A DNA stretch of 64,000 nt from Echinimonas agarilytica (GTDB lineage: Bacteria; Pseudomonadota; Gammaproteobacteria; Enterobacterales; Neiellaceae): positions 961,464 through 1,025,463 of the forward strand of contig NZ_JAMQGP010000001.1 of NCBI RefSeq assembly GCF_023703465.1, read 5' to 3'. Position numbers and translations under genes: made by a program. Below are positions 8,458 through 17,516 of this stretch, in pieces (within the stretch, counting starts at the first letter, position 1; each line of letters begins with the position of its first letter). The notes under the pieces were generated by a model. The model was not told where the DNA came from, did no database searches, and was given only the letters and a program-made list of their open reading frames with translations.

Positions 8458-9882
8458 ATGACTTCTCGTAAAAAAATACTGTTAATTAGTGGCCTCGTTA
8501 TTCTGCTTTGTTGGGCGGTTGTCTTCGTTGTTCTGACGTTTAAATCTCCGTTATCTGAAACCGGTGAACATTGGCAGCGCGAATATTCGGCGACGCTTGA
8601 ACCCAACGAAAGCTTCTTTCGACTAGCTGGGTTTGGCGCGCCCATTGAAAGTGATGCGATGGCGTATGGTCAGCAACGGTGGAACGATTATGGTAACGCA
8701 TCGGATGATGCTGAAATGATTGTCGCAGCCCCCTCTGAATGGCGCTTTAACATGCCGTGCCGAGTTGCAACACGCGAATGCTTGGTCAATTTATCGTTGC
8801 AGCGCGAAGTTATTGAGGAGCATATTGAAACGAACCAAGCTTGGATTATTCGGTTAGAACAATTATTGCACTCAGATGCTCCGGTTGGGCCTACAGAGCG
8901 ATCAGACGAAACATTTCCTGTGATTGCTTCTCAGCTTTCGTCTGCGGTGCGCTTACATGTGGCACGTTTGTTTAATCAAATGACACATGGCGATGAACTC
9001 GCTCGTAACAAGGCGTTTGACGAACTTAACCAACACTTTACTCGCATACTTGTGCACATTAACGACACCAATGTCTCCGTGTATCGTAATGTTTTATTAG
9101 GCGTTTTAAGAATGGAAATGGGTTGGGTCGTGGCTCAGCTACAAGCACAACCCGAATTAAAACCTATTGCTACACAGCATCTGCAAGTCCTCGATGATGA
9201 GCCGCAGCTCAATGCAAGCATGCGCAAGGTATTGGCGCGCGAATTTGCAAACGCTTTGGTCACTTTTGATGCGGTCGACCTTAACGGTGTGACAAAGGCG
9301 ATGGGATGGGAGCTGGAAATATCGACCATATTCCAGAGCTTGACTTGGCAACGGAATCAAACCACCAATGTGTTGGCTCAAGCCTATGCCAGAGCAATCG
9401 ATTTGAGTGAAGGAAACGAGGGTATAGAGCCATTAGTTGATGCCTCTGAGGAGTGGCCTGAGTCGGTCGAGTTGTGGAGTGACGACAACTTGCTTGGCGG
9501 AGCTATTGTGACTGACCGAATTCGTCATTTGGCTGCGCTATTGCGCTCTACTTTAATGGCCGAAGCCTACTATGCTTTAGCGAGTGATTGGATAAGGCAT
9601 TCGGGTGATCTTGAATCAATGCCGTCGAGTATTGAATTTTTGGGGTCTCGGGTTAAAGTTAAACACCGCTCTATTGAACAACGCCTATGCCTTGAAATGC
9701 CTCAGATCATGTCTCTTGATGACTACTGTATCCGCCTGTTTGACGAGGCTTCAGCGCCAACTGTGCCGCTGACATTTTATGAAGAGCTTGAGAGTGATAC
9801 AACCTTAGAGCTCATGGAAGATGAGGCCATGCCTGAAATGCAGAGCATGGCTGACGAACATCAGTCTGACTCGCTCAACTGA
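8458..9882 (+). CDS. Membrane-anchored protein of unknown function
   Basis: A 474-residue protein I do not recognise. One hydrophobic N-terminal helix ([20 protein letters not shown]) after RKK suggests an inner-membrane anchor with the rest in the periplasm. The body is mainly helical and acidic; cysteines occur in a CRVATREC pair near residue 100 and a later one near the C terminus. The tail is very acidic ([17 protein letters not shown]). The ATG at 8458 is taken over the TTG three bases before. It follows the repeat lipoprotein by 6 bases and its last 22 bases overlap, tail to tail, with tesB on the other strand. Confidence 0.7.
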   Translation: MTSRKKILLISGLVILLCWAVVFVVLTFKSPLSETGEHWQREYSATLEPNESFFRLAGFGAPIESDAMAYGQQRWNDYGNASDDAEMIVAAPSEWRFNMPCRVATRECLVNLSLQREVIEEHIETNQAWIIRLEQLLHSDAPVGPTERSDETFPVIASQLSSAVRLHVARLFNQMTHGDELARNKAFDELNQHFTRILVHINDTNVSVYRNVLLGVLRMEMGWVVAQLQAQPELKPIATQHLQVLDDEPQLNASMRKVLAREFANALVTFDAVDLNGVTKAMGWELEISTIFQSLTWQRNQTTNVLAQAYARAIDLSEGNEGIEPLVDASEEWPESVELWSDDNLLGGAIVTDRIRHLAALLRSTLMAEAYYALASDWIRHSGDLESMPSSIEFLGSRVKVKHRSIEQRLCLEMPQIMSLDDYCIRLFDEASAPTVPLTFYEELESDTTLELMEDEAMPEMQSMADEHQSDSLN

Positions 9883-10736
9883 GTATCTCTAAGTAAGCCT
9901 TCTTGAGCCGTTGATGCAACAAGTTCGCCTTGTTGATTAAAGAACCTTCCTTGTACAAAGCCCCGAGCGCTCGAAGCGCTTGGGCTTTCCACTTCGTACA
10001 GTAGCCATTCATCAGCTCTGAAAGGACGGTGAAACCACATGCTGTGGTCAATCGTTGCCATCCGTATATGAGGCTGAAATAACGACACCCCATGTGGCTG
10101 ACCCGCTGTGGGTAAAAAGTTGAAATCAGACGCGTAAGCTAACAAGTATTTGTGAACGCGAGGGTCGTCTGGCAGAGCGCCATTAGTTCGCATCCAAGTC
10201 AAGCGTCTACCTTCTGTAGGTGAAGGTGCAAGTGGGTTGTAGAAATCCACAGGGCGCATCTCGATTGGCATTTCACAGGTAAAATAGTCTCGTATTTTCG
10301 CTGGAATTTTGTCGGCATGAGCTCTGGCAAAATCTAGCTCTGAGATGAGCTCATCAGGCTGCTTGCAATCAGGCATCACGGCTTGGTGGGTATGCCCGTT
10401 TTCCGGCAACTGAAACGATCCCGTTAGGTAGAATATCACCTTGCCATGTTGTATTGCGCTTACACGACGTGCGGAAAAGCTTTTGCCATCTCTAATGGTT
10501 TCGACTTCATAAACGATGGGGCGACGGGCGTCGCCTGGCCGTAAGAAGTAAGAGTGAAATGAGTGAATCGAGCGTTCCGCTGGCACCGTTTGCTTGGCTG
10601 CAGAAAGGGCTTGTCCAATGACTTGACCGCCAAATACTTGTGGAAATCCTAAGTCCTGACTTTGACCACGGTAAATACCTTGCTCAATCCGTTCAAGGCT
10701 AAGCAGATCTAGCAATTCATTGAGTACGGCACTCAT
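9861..10736 (-). CDS. tesB: Acyl-CoA thioesterase II
   Basis: A 291-residue double-hotdog acyl-CoA thioesterase, close to the 286 residues of E. coli TesB. It hydrolyses medium and long acyl-CoA to free fatty acid and CoA. Family signatures are [45 protein letters not shown], and near the end the [20 protein letters not shown] and [18 protein letters not shown] blocks that carry the catalytic Asp/Thr/Gln positions. GGAGG lies 5 bases before the ATG. It is the last gene of a minus-strand operon with the chelatase and the TIR-like protein, and its 3' end overlaps the convergent gene by 22 bases. Confidence 0.93.
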   Translation of the reverse strand: MSAVLNELLDLLSLERIEQGIYRGQSQDLGFPQVFGGQVIGQALSAAKQTVPAERSIHSFHSYFLRPGDARRPIVYEVETIRDGKSFSARRVSAIQHGKVIFYLTGSFQLPENGHTHQAVMPDCKQPDELISELDFARAHADKIPAKIRDYFTCEMPIEMRPVDFYNPLAPSPTEGRRLTWMRTNGALPDDPRVHKYLLAYASDFNFLPTAGQPHGVSLFQPHIRMATIDHSMWFHRPFRADEWLLYEVESPSASSARGFVQGRFFNQQGELVASTAQEGLLRDTQLSESD

Positions 10737-10758
10737 CGGAACCTCCGTTTATAAAGGG

Positions 10759-11124
10759 TTACAGTAAGTGAATAACTGCTTGCTTAAGTGCCTCACTTAC
10801 ACCTAAGTGAGGCGTGGCTTGAATGGTGACATGAGGGTGTGCTTTTTGGCGCTCTTCGATGATTTCGGGCACATCTTCTCGTACGTGTCGGCCGGCTGCT
10901 AAAAAGTAGGGCACCACTGTGATGTCAGTACAGCCCGCTGCAACTGCTGCATCAATCGAGTCCTCAATACTCGGCTTAGCCAGCTCTAAAAACGCCGGGA
11001 CAATGTGTTTATATTGATCGATTAAACTCGAAGCTAATACTTGAGTAAACTCTGTTACTTCTTCATTCGACGCTTTTAAGCGGCTGCCGTGAGCAGCAAG
11101 GACTAAGCCTTTGATTGGGGTCAT
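10759..11124 (-). CDS. cbiX: Short CbiX/SirB-type class II chelatase
   Basis: A 121-residue single-domain chelatase of the CbiX-short kind. The N-terminal LVLAAHGSRL motif holds one metal-binding His and PYFLAAGRHVREDVP the second, both typical of sirohydrochlorin cobalt- or ferrochelatases. The fold is half the size of the two-domain CbiK/CbiX and would act as a dimer. No other cobalamin or siroheme gene lies in the window. The gene sits 12 bases after the TIR-like gene and 22 bases before tesB, so it is co-transcribed with both. Metal and physiological substrate cannot be decided. Confidence 0.85.
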   Translation of the reverse strand: MTPIKGLVLAAHGSRLKASNEEVTEFTQVLASSLIDQYKHIVPAFLELAKPSIEDSIDAAVAAGCTDITVVPYFLAAGRHVREDVPEIIEERQKAHPHVTIQATPHLGVSEALKQAVIHLL

Positions 11125-11136
11125 GAGGTTTTCCGG

Positions 11137-13536
11137 TTAACTAACTTGAAGTTCTAGTACGGCTTGATCTGAGATTAGATCATCGCCTTCGGGGGCCAGT
11201 TGACGGTTTACCTTGCCCGATTTGGTCGCTAGCAATGGAATAACAATGTCTTCAGACTGGAGCTCAGCAATAAGCTGCTCTGCTTGAACGTCATCACCTT
11301 CTTCTACACACCACTTTTGCAGCATGACAGGTGCATCAGTGTTGAGCATGGGCACATGAATTGTCTCGAATACTTGCTCGTTATTCGCCGCTCCTTGTAG
11401 CAGGTGAAGCTGTTTGCAGTGCGCTGGATTAGGTGATTGATCAAAATAAACTTGGCTGATGTTGTCACTCGCATCGTGTGAGACCAAAATATACTGCGGT
11501 GCATTTACTTCAGAGTCTTTGAGCAATTGCAATTCGAGCGAATCAGTCAGCGTTAATGCACCGCCATTATTTACTTTGCACACCACGTTTGTGGATAGGG
11601 ATGCTGGCTGCCAAGCATTGAAAATACCACCGAGAGCCGACAACGTAATATCAGAAAAAGACACATGCACAGTTGCAAGCGTTGTTATTTTGCTTTCTAT
11701 GTTTGAGCGCAATAGCTTTGCTTTTTGCTGCAATAAACGGCATTTATCGCCGAGTTTGTCGCGACGAACCGATAAGCGGTCAAACCAGCCTTCTTGTGCT
11801 CTGGGCTCTGGCAAGTCGTCATCGGCTAGAGCATATTCAGAATCAAGTGCACGGCAGCGTTGATCTACCGCGTCCAAGCGTCCATATTGTTTGGTGAGCA
11901 AAACAGCCAGTAATGCGAACGCTACTATGCCACCACTGAGTAGGCCTATCAAAGCGCTATGAGGCAATGGAAGCCACCAGAAACCGCTGCCAACAATGCT
12001 CATTAAAATTGCGGTGATAGTGATTCCGAGCCAGCCCAACTTGCGTGCTTTGCAAGCTTCTTGATACTCGAATTGAACATCCCGTATCGCAGTGCCTAAC
12101 ACTTGTTGTTGCTGCTCGATGACACTGATATCCACTTCGCTTTGATGGGCTTGTCGATCAATCTGATTCAGGTGTTGCGACAACAGTTGAATCAGAGTGA
12201 GCTGCATTGTTGCCGAATGCTGGCCAATATGAACCAAGTTCCAGATTGGTTTTGCCATGGTGTCTGCACCGAGCTCACTTGCTACCGGTGCAGGCACAAT
12301 GATTTCCCAATCTACACATTGCGCTCTGAGCTGCGCCTCAAATTGATACAGTTGGCGAAGGCTACCCATGACATCTTGTTTCACGCCCAAAATAACAATG
12401 TCGAGTTTGTCCTTTGGCGTTTTCATCAAAAGCTGCTGGGTGGAGAGTTGATATCCTATCAAACTTCCTTGCAGCATACTGATAAAGGCACTTTTAGCCC
12501 TGAGTAATGCGGGATCTAACCGTTCAGGTGATAATTGCTGTTGCGCCAGTTGTTGCATGGTTCGCAAGGCAATCTGATGTAAGTACGCAACATTTGTGGC
12601 CAATGGTAACGCTTGCTCAAGCGCTTGGATGGATTGCTCTAGTTGTTTAAGACCGGCATACCCTTGAGATACATAAAAATGGCATTCGGCAATCAATGCA
12701 TTCGCATCAACTTCCAAATGCTCAATCGATGTAATTACCAGAGAAGCGCGTTTAACTAACTCGGTAAACTCCGAATCTTTTTCTGCGATAGCGCTGAGTA
12801 ACCGGCATCGCCAATAGTTGCCCATTAAGTCGCTGTCGTATAACTCAAGGCTCCGCTTAATGCTCGCCATTGCTCCAGTCTCATTCCCTAGACGAATACT
12901 GTGCAAAGCCCATTCTTGATGTTGGTGTAAATTCGCTAAATCTGGACTGGGGTGGCCTACGGGCTCTTGGGGGACGACCAATTCAGCCATCAATGCTGCG
13001 TTGGCCGAATTCTCTTCGATAGGCTCTTCGAGCTGATACCCGCATACCGAATAATCAGCGCTGAGAACTTCAAGCGTGGCGTGTGGAATGTTGGCAGTCA
13101 GAGCTGTGGCCATTTCAGCCACAATAACTGTAGCAATGTCTTCATCAGTAAGATGAACAATGTGGCCGTCATGATGTTCTGACATTCGTCCCAAAGAAGC
13201 AGGGATGTCTGGCTCTTTGGCGTCGCTTAGTAATAAAACATGAGTGCCGACCTCAGGCAACGCAAAGCCCAATTCGGAATGAAGCATTTGCTGTCTAGAG
13301 CCGTGACCTGCTTGTTCTTCGAGTAAGGCAACAAACAAAGCCGATTGGCGGCATAACTCTCCGGCTTGTTGTGTATCAGGCGTACCAAAATCAACCACAG
13401 TACGTGGGGAGTACTTTAATTTGAACCCCAATTTATTGAGAATTGACTGATTAAATGCGCGAAGTAAATCTTGCTTCAGTTGACGCCTTTGAAAACCGTC
13501 AAACGACACATAGATTGTTGGAAAAAGCTGGCTCAT
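11137..13536 (-). CDS. Large TIR-like / helical-repeat / membrane / lipoyl-like protein
   Basis: A 799-residue protein I do not recognise as a whole. Residues 5-145 look TIR-like: strand TIYVSFDG, a cysteine-containing helix after VVDFGTPD, strand ALFVALLEE, then HSELGFALPE with Glu88 at the place of the catalytic Glu of NAD-cleaving TIR domains, then THVLLLSD. Residues 200-345 are TPR-like helices. A second alpha/beta segment begins with LDIVILGVKQD (378). Two TM helices follow, about 500-523 and 528-548, flanked by coiled coil (470-497 and 555-620). Residues 724-799 form a biotinyl/lipoyl-like beta barrel in which the modified Lys is replaced (QSEDIV). It leads an operon with cbiX and tesB, head-to-head with the threonine operon. 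Domain calls are by eye. Confidence 0.7.
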   Translation of the reverse strand: MSQLFPTIYVSFDGFQRRQLKQDLLRAFNQSILNKLGFKLKYSPRTVVDFGTPDTQQAGELCRQSALFVALLEEQAGHGSRQQMLHSELGFALPEVGTHVLLLSDAKEPDIPASLGRMSEHHDGHIVHLTDEDIATVIVAEMATALTANIPHATLEVLSADYSVCGYQLEEPIEENSANAALMAELVVPQEPVGHPSPDLANLHQHQEWALHSIRLGNETGAMASIKRSLELYDSDLMGNYWRCRLLSAIAEKDSEFTELVKRASLVITSIEHLEVDANALIAECHFYVSQGYAGLKQLEQSIQALEQALPLATNVAYLHQIALRTMQQLAQQQLSPERLDPALLRAKSAFISMLQGSLIGYQLSTQQLLMKTPKDKLDIVILGVKQDVMGSLRQLYQFEAQLRAQCVDWEIIVPAPVASELGADTMAKPIWNLVHIGQHSATMQLTLIQLLSQHLNQIDRQAHQSEVDISVIEQQQQVLGTAIRDVQFEYQEACKARKLGWLGITITAILMSIVGSGFWWLPLPHSALIGLLSGGIVAFALLAVLLTKQYGRLDAVDQRCRALDSEYALADDDLPEPRAQEGWFDRLSVRRDKLGDKCRLLQQKAKLLRSNIESKITTLATVHVSFSDITLSALGGIFNAWQPASLSTNVVCKVNNGGALTLTDSLELQLLKDSEVNAPQYILVSHDASDNISQVYFDQSPNPAHCKQLHLLQGAANNEQVFETIHVPMLNTDAPVMLQKWCVEEGDDVQAEQLIAELQSEDIVIPLLATKSGKVNRQLAPEGDDLISDQAVLELQVS

Positions 13537-13844
13537 TGTTGCCTGCGTTCCATGCCAGTAAATAATGTATTAAATGTAACGATAAAGTAGCGTTTCGAGC
13601 AACCCAAACACGACTAAAACTCATATATTGCAACAGTCTGTGCGTTAAATCATTGGTGAAACGTCCCAGAAGACCGTTTTGTGCCTAAACCCTGCTACTA
13701 AAAACACGACTTATTGGAACGATGCTCAGATTTTTGTCATCTTATTTGAGCAAAAAAAGAGAAGCTGTGTGGTCCACAACCTTCTGATGTTGGTTTTGTC
13801 AATCCAGAAATTGCATTCAACAAGGCCAGGGGTGTAAAAATCAG
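13537..13844. other. Intergenic stretch without a gene
   Basis: The part of the gap between the TIR-like gene and the thr promoter holds no open frame with coding character. It must carry the promoter of the minus-strand operon. An inverted repeat GGGGTGTAAAA / TTTTACCCC surrounds the start of the adjoining thr promoter (about 13830-13859). Confidence 0.6.
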
Positions 13845-13874
13845 TTGACTTTTACCCCCTTTAAACAGGATTAT
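13845..13874 (+). promoter_or_regulatory. Probable thr operon promoter
   Basis: TTGACT at 13845-13850 and GATTAT at 13869-13874 with an 18-base spacer give a reasonable sigma-70 promoter. Transcription would begin near 13881, leaving a leader of about 200 bases that contains the threonine/isoleucine-rich peptide and attenuator. Confidence 0.5.
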
Positions 13875-13913
13875 GTGCACCTAAAATTTAACTGATAAAG
13901 CAACTGAGCAGCA

Positions 13914-13988
13914 ATGTTTCACCGATTCAGCACCGTGATGGTTATTACAATTACCACCATTACCCGCACCACGAGGTTGCAGGGCTGA
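13914..13988 (+). CDS. thrL: thr operon leader peptide
   Basis: A 24-residue leader frame whose middle reads ITITTITRTT. It has seven Thr codons and three Ile codons clustered just before the attenuator, as in E. coli thrL. Translation may begin at ATG 13914 or at the in-frame ATG 13938; neither has a strong ribosome site. Ribosome stalling at these codons when charged tRNA-Thr or tRNA-Ile is short would free the antiterminator. The GGGCTG that overlaps its stop codon (13982-13987) is complementary to CAGCCC at 14015-14020. Confidence 0.85.
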   Translation: MFHRFSTVMVITITTITRTTRLQG

Positions 13989-14017
13989 GGTCGTATGTCA
14001 TTTTGTCAGTTACCCAG

Positions 14018-14046
14018 CCCGGAACCAGAAAAGGTCCGGGTTTTTT
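14018..14046 (+). terminator. thr operon attenuator terminator
   Basis: Stem CCCGGAACC / GGTCCGGG (one bulged A) with an AGAAAA loop followed by six T, 34 bases before thrA. Its 5' arm is shared with CAGCCC (14015-14020), which can pair instead with GGGCTG at the leader-peptide stop. The two exclusive pairings are the classic attenuation switch. Confidence 0.9.
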
Positions 14047-14079
14047 CGTATATAGGGCACTAGAGAACGAGGTCACAGG

Positions 14080-16539
14080 ATGCGAGTACTGAAGTTTGGA
14101 GGCTCATCATTGGCCGATGCAGAGCGGTTTAATCGAGCTGCCAGCATCATCATTAATAAGGCGTCCGTTGGGCGTATTGCTGTTGTTTTGTCTGCGCCGG
14201 GTGGCGTGACCAACAGTTTGGTCAGTGCAATTGAGAAAACAGTGAATGGCGTAGATGCGTTACCCGCTGTATCGAATATCGAGAATACGTTTCAGAATAT
14301 GGTCAGCACTTTAAAGAGTGACTACCCCAGCCTAGATGACGTTCGAGTGACTCAATTGTTGAGTAAAGAACTCGAAGAATTAAAGCAATTGCTGCACGGT
14401 GTGACGTTGTTGCGTCAATGCCCAGGTGATATTCAAGCGCGTTTATTGGTGAAGGGCGAACGCATTAATATTGCGTTGATGTCAGCATTGCTAGATGCAC
14501 GCGGCCATCAAACCCATGTGCTTGACCCCGTTGCACTTTTCTCTGCTCAAGGTGATTACCTTGAATCTTTGGTTGATATTGAATCGAGCAAACCGCGCTT
14601 TGCCGAACTCAACCTCAATGCCGATGACATTCAGTTAATGCCTGGGTTCACAGCCGGTAATGCAGATGGCGAGATTGTGACTTTGGGGCGCAATGGCTCT
14701 GATTATTCAGCAGCTGTATTAGCCGCGTGTTTAGATGCAGAATGCTGCGAAATTTGGACTGACGTAGACGGCGTGTATAACTGCGACCCGCGCCTCGTAG
14801 AAGACGCTCATTTAGTAGACGAGCTAAGCTACAAAGAAGCCATGGAGTTGTCTTACTTTGGCGCCAAGGTTTTACATCCAAAAACAGTCTCTCCTATTGC
14901 TCAATTTCACATTCCTTGCTTGATTAAAAATAGCTTTAATCCAGATGGTGCCGGTACATTGGTAAGCTCAAAAAGTGACGCCTCTGAGGCCGTGAAAGGG
15001 ATTAGCTCGCTCGAAGGTATGAGCATGATGAGTGTATCCGGACCCGGCATGAAGGGCATGGTCGGCATGGCATCGCGTATTTTCGAATGCATTTCGCGCT
15101 CGGGAATCTCAGTGGCGCTCATCACGCAATCCAGCAGTGAATATTCCATTAGCTTCTGTTTGAGCAGCAAAGATGCTGGGGCCGCGCGTAAAGCATTGAG
15201 CGAAGAGTTTGAACTCGAATTAGCGAACTTACTGCTCGACCCAATCGAAGTACTGAGTCAACTGGCAATTGTCACCCTAGTGGGTGATGGCATGCGTGAA
15301 AATCGCGGTGTATCGGCGCGTTTCTTCCAAGCTCTGGCGCAAGCCGATGTGAATGTTGTTGCTATTGCTCAAGGTTCTTCAGAGCGTTCGGTTTCGGCGG
15401 TAGTGCCTGAGCATCGTGTTCGCTATGCCATTGGTGCATGTCACTCAGCATTCTTCAGCCACATGCAACGCATTGATGCCTTTATCGTCGGTGTGGGGGT
15501 CGTGGGTGGAGAATTGCTCGGTCAAATTAAACGCCAGCAACTGAAATTGCGCGAACAACATATTGACCTTCGAGTGTGTGGTGTCGCCAATTCTAAAGGG
15601 ATGGAATTAGCAGCAAACGGCATTGATTTAGACCGCTTTGAAGAACGCGAATTGGTTGAATGCAAAAAGAAATTCAGCCTTGAATTAGTCAGTGATTTTG
15701 CCCGTGAGCATGCATTAATTAACCCCGTGCTGGTGGACAACACTTCATCAGATTGGATGGCAAAACAGTATTTAGACTTCTTGAACGCTGGCTTCCACAT
15801 TGTGACGCCCAATAAGAAAGCCAATACCGAATCGTACGAATATTACAAAGCGCTGCGTCAAACAGCGTTGCGCAAAAAGCGCCAATTCTTGTACGACACC
15901 AACGTAGGCGCTGGCTTGCCTGTGATTGATAACCTGCAGTCTTTGCTCAATGCAGGAGATGAGTTGGTAGGCTTTTCTGGAATTCTTTCAGGTTCATTGT
16001 CCTATATTTTTGGCAAACTCGATGAAGGCATGGCCTTTTCTGAAGTGACAGCACAAGCTCGCGCGAATGGCTTTACAGAGCCGGATCCGCGTGAAGACCT
16101 GTCGGGCATGGATGTGGCTCGCAAGCTTCTCATTTTAGCGCGTGAAGCCGGAATGCCACTTGAAATGGAAGATGTCGAAGTTGAGCCTGCATTGCCGCCA
16201 GGCTTTGATTCAGAAGGTTCGGTTGATGAATTCATGAATCGCTTACCGCAAGCCGATGCGTTTTTCGCTGACTGGCTGAACCAATTAAAAGATGAAGGTA
16301 AGGTGTTGCGATACTCTGGCAGCATTGAAAACGGCAAATGCAAAGTGTCGATTCAAGCTGTGGGACCTGAGCATCCGTTGTTTGCGGTGAAAGATGGTGA
16401 AAATGCCTTGGCATTCAACTCTCGCTATTACCAACCTATTCCATACGTGCTGCGTGGATATGGCGCGGGCGCAGCGGTGACCGCAGCAGGCGTGTTTGCT
16501 GATCTATTGCGCACGCTTCCTTGGAAGCAGGAGGTTTAA
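14080..16539 (+). CDS. thrA: Bifunctional aspartokinase I / homoserine dehydrogenase I
   Basis: An 819-residue fusion enzyme (E. coli ThrA is 820). It phosphorylates aspartate and, after the semialdehyde step, reduces aspartate semialdehyde to homoserine. The kinase domain starts with [12 protein letters not shown] and contains [13 protein letters not shown] and the [10 protein letters not shown] signature. Two ACT repeats follow ([15 protein letters not shown] and [17 protein letters not shown]), expected to give threonine feedback. The dehydrogenase domain starts at about 465 with [13 protein letters not shown] and contains NKKAN and [10 protein letters not shown], then the [11 protein letters not shown] block. 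It is first of thrABC behind the attenuator; thrB begins 2 bases after its stop. Confidence 0.97.
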   Translation: MRVLKFGGSSLADAERFNRAASIIINKASVGRIAVVLSAPGGVTNSLVSAIEKTVNGVDALPAVSNIENTFQNMVSTLKSDYPSLDDVRVTQLLSKELEELKQLLHGVTLLRQCPGDIQARLLVKGERINIALMSALLDARGHQTHVLDPVALFSAQGDYLESLVDIESSKPRFAELNLNADDIQLMPGFTAGNADGEIVTLGRNGSDYSAAVLAACLDAECCEIWTDVDGVYNCDPRLVEDAHLVDELSYKEAMELSYFGAKVLHPKTVSPIAQFHIPCLIKNSFNPDGAGTLVSSKSDASEAVKGISSLEGMSMMSVSGPGMKGMVGMASRIFECISRSGISVALITQSSSEYSISFCLSSKDAGAARKALSEEFELELANLLLDPIEVLSQLAIVTLVGDGMRENRGVSARFFQALAQADVNVVAIAQGSSERSVSAVVPEHRVRYAIGACHSAFFSHMQRIDAFIVGVGVVGGELLGQIKRQQLKLREQHIDLRVCGVANSKGMELAANGIDLDRFEERELVECKKKFSLELVSDFAREHALINPVLVDNTSSDWMAKQYLDFLNAGFHIVTPNKKANTESYEYYKALRQTALRKKRQFLYDTNVGAGLPVIDNLQSLLNAGDELVGFSGILSGSLSYIFGKLDEGMAFSEVTAQARANGFTEPDPREDLSGMDVARKLLILAREAGMPLEMEDVEVEPALPPGFDSEGSVDEFMNRLPQADAFFADWLNQLKDEGKVLRYSGSIENGKCKVSIQAVGPEHPLFAVKDGENALAFNSRYYQPIPYVLRGYGAGAAVTAAGVFADLLRTLPWKQEV

Positions 16540-16541
16540 TC

Positions 16542-17516
16542 ATGGCTGTCGCAGTATATGCACCTGCTTCAATTGGCAACCTTGGTGTGGGGTTTGATAT
16601 TCTCGGAGCCGCACTGAAACCCATCGACGGTTCTTTGCTGGGCGATGTGGTGGAAGTGGACGATAGCATTAGCGGCGAGTTTGAACTTACCGCAAGCGGA
16701 CGCTTCGCGCACAAACTACCTGATGATCCCAAGCAGAATATTCTATATGACTGTTTTGTTGGTATCCAAACGTTACTGGCGGAGCAAGGCACTCATGTGG
16801 GGGCTGTAAAAATGCACCTGCACAAGAATTTGCCCATTGGTTCAGGTCTAGGCTCAAGTGCCTCAAGTATTGTTGCGGCGGTAGCTGCGCTGAATCAGTT
16901 CTTTGGCTCACCGCTAAATGAAGAGGCTCAGCTGCGTTTAATGGGCGATTTGGAAGGCCAAATATCGGGCTCGATTCACTATGACAACGTTGCCCCGTGT
17001 TTTGTGGGCGGCATTCAGTTAATGACTGAATTAGACCACAAACTATGCTCAACGTTGCCATCACCGAAGAGTTGGTATTGGTGCTCGGCGTATCCCGGAA
17101 TTACCGTTTCTACGGCTGAAGCTCGCTCTATTTTACCTGCCCACTACAGCAAAGCTGACATCATAAAGCATGGCCGCCTGTTAGCCAACTTCGTGCATGC
17201 CCTGTATGCCGGAGATGACAAACTCGCTGTGACTATGATGGAAGATGTGATTGCAGAACCATACCGCAAAGTCTTATTACCTGGCTTTGAGAGCGCACGC
17301 CAAGCATTATTAAAACTCGGAGCGTTAGCGGTCGGTATCAGCGGTTCAGGCCCAACACTGTTTGCAGTATGCGACGACATTAGTGTTGCTAAACAATGCG
17401 ATGCTTACCTAGCAAAACACTATTTACAAAATGAAGATGGATTCAGTCACATTTGCCGTATTGATGAGGCGGGTGTAGCGAACGTTGAGATCCAATCGGA
17501 GACAACTCACTCATGA
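16542..17516 (+). CDS. thrB: Homoserine kinase
   Basis: A 324-residue GHMP-family kinase that phosphorylates homoserine in threonine synthesis. It opens AVYAPASIGNLGVGFD, has the ATP-binding motif PIGSGLGSSASS near residue 95 and the C-terminal GISGSGPTLFAV motif. The ATG at 16542 follows CAGGAGG by about 8 bases and is preferred to the in-frame TTG upstream, which would lie inside thrA. Its stop overlaps the thrC start (ATGA), so the two are translationally coupled. Confidence 0.96.
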   Translation: MAVAVYAPASIGNLGVGFDILGAALKPIDGSLLGDVVEVDDSISGEFELTASGRFAHKLPDDPKQNILYDCFVGIQTLLAEQGTHVGAVKMHLHKNLPIGSGLGSSASSIVAAVAALNQFFGSPLNEEAQLRLMGDLEGQISGSIHYDNVAPCFVGGIQLMTELDHKLCSTLPSPKSWYWCSAYPGITVSTAEARSILPAHYSKADIIKHGRLLANFVHALYAGDDKLAVTMMEDVIAEPYRKVLLPGFESARQALLKLGALAVGISGSGPTLFAVCDDISVAKQCDAYLAKHYLQNEDGFSHICRIDEAGVANVEIQSETTHS

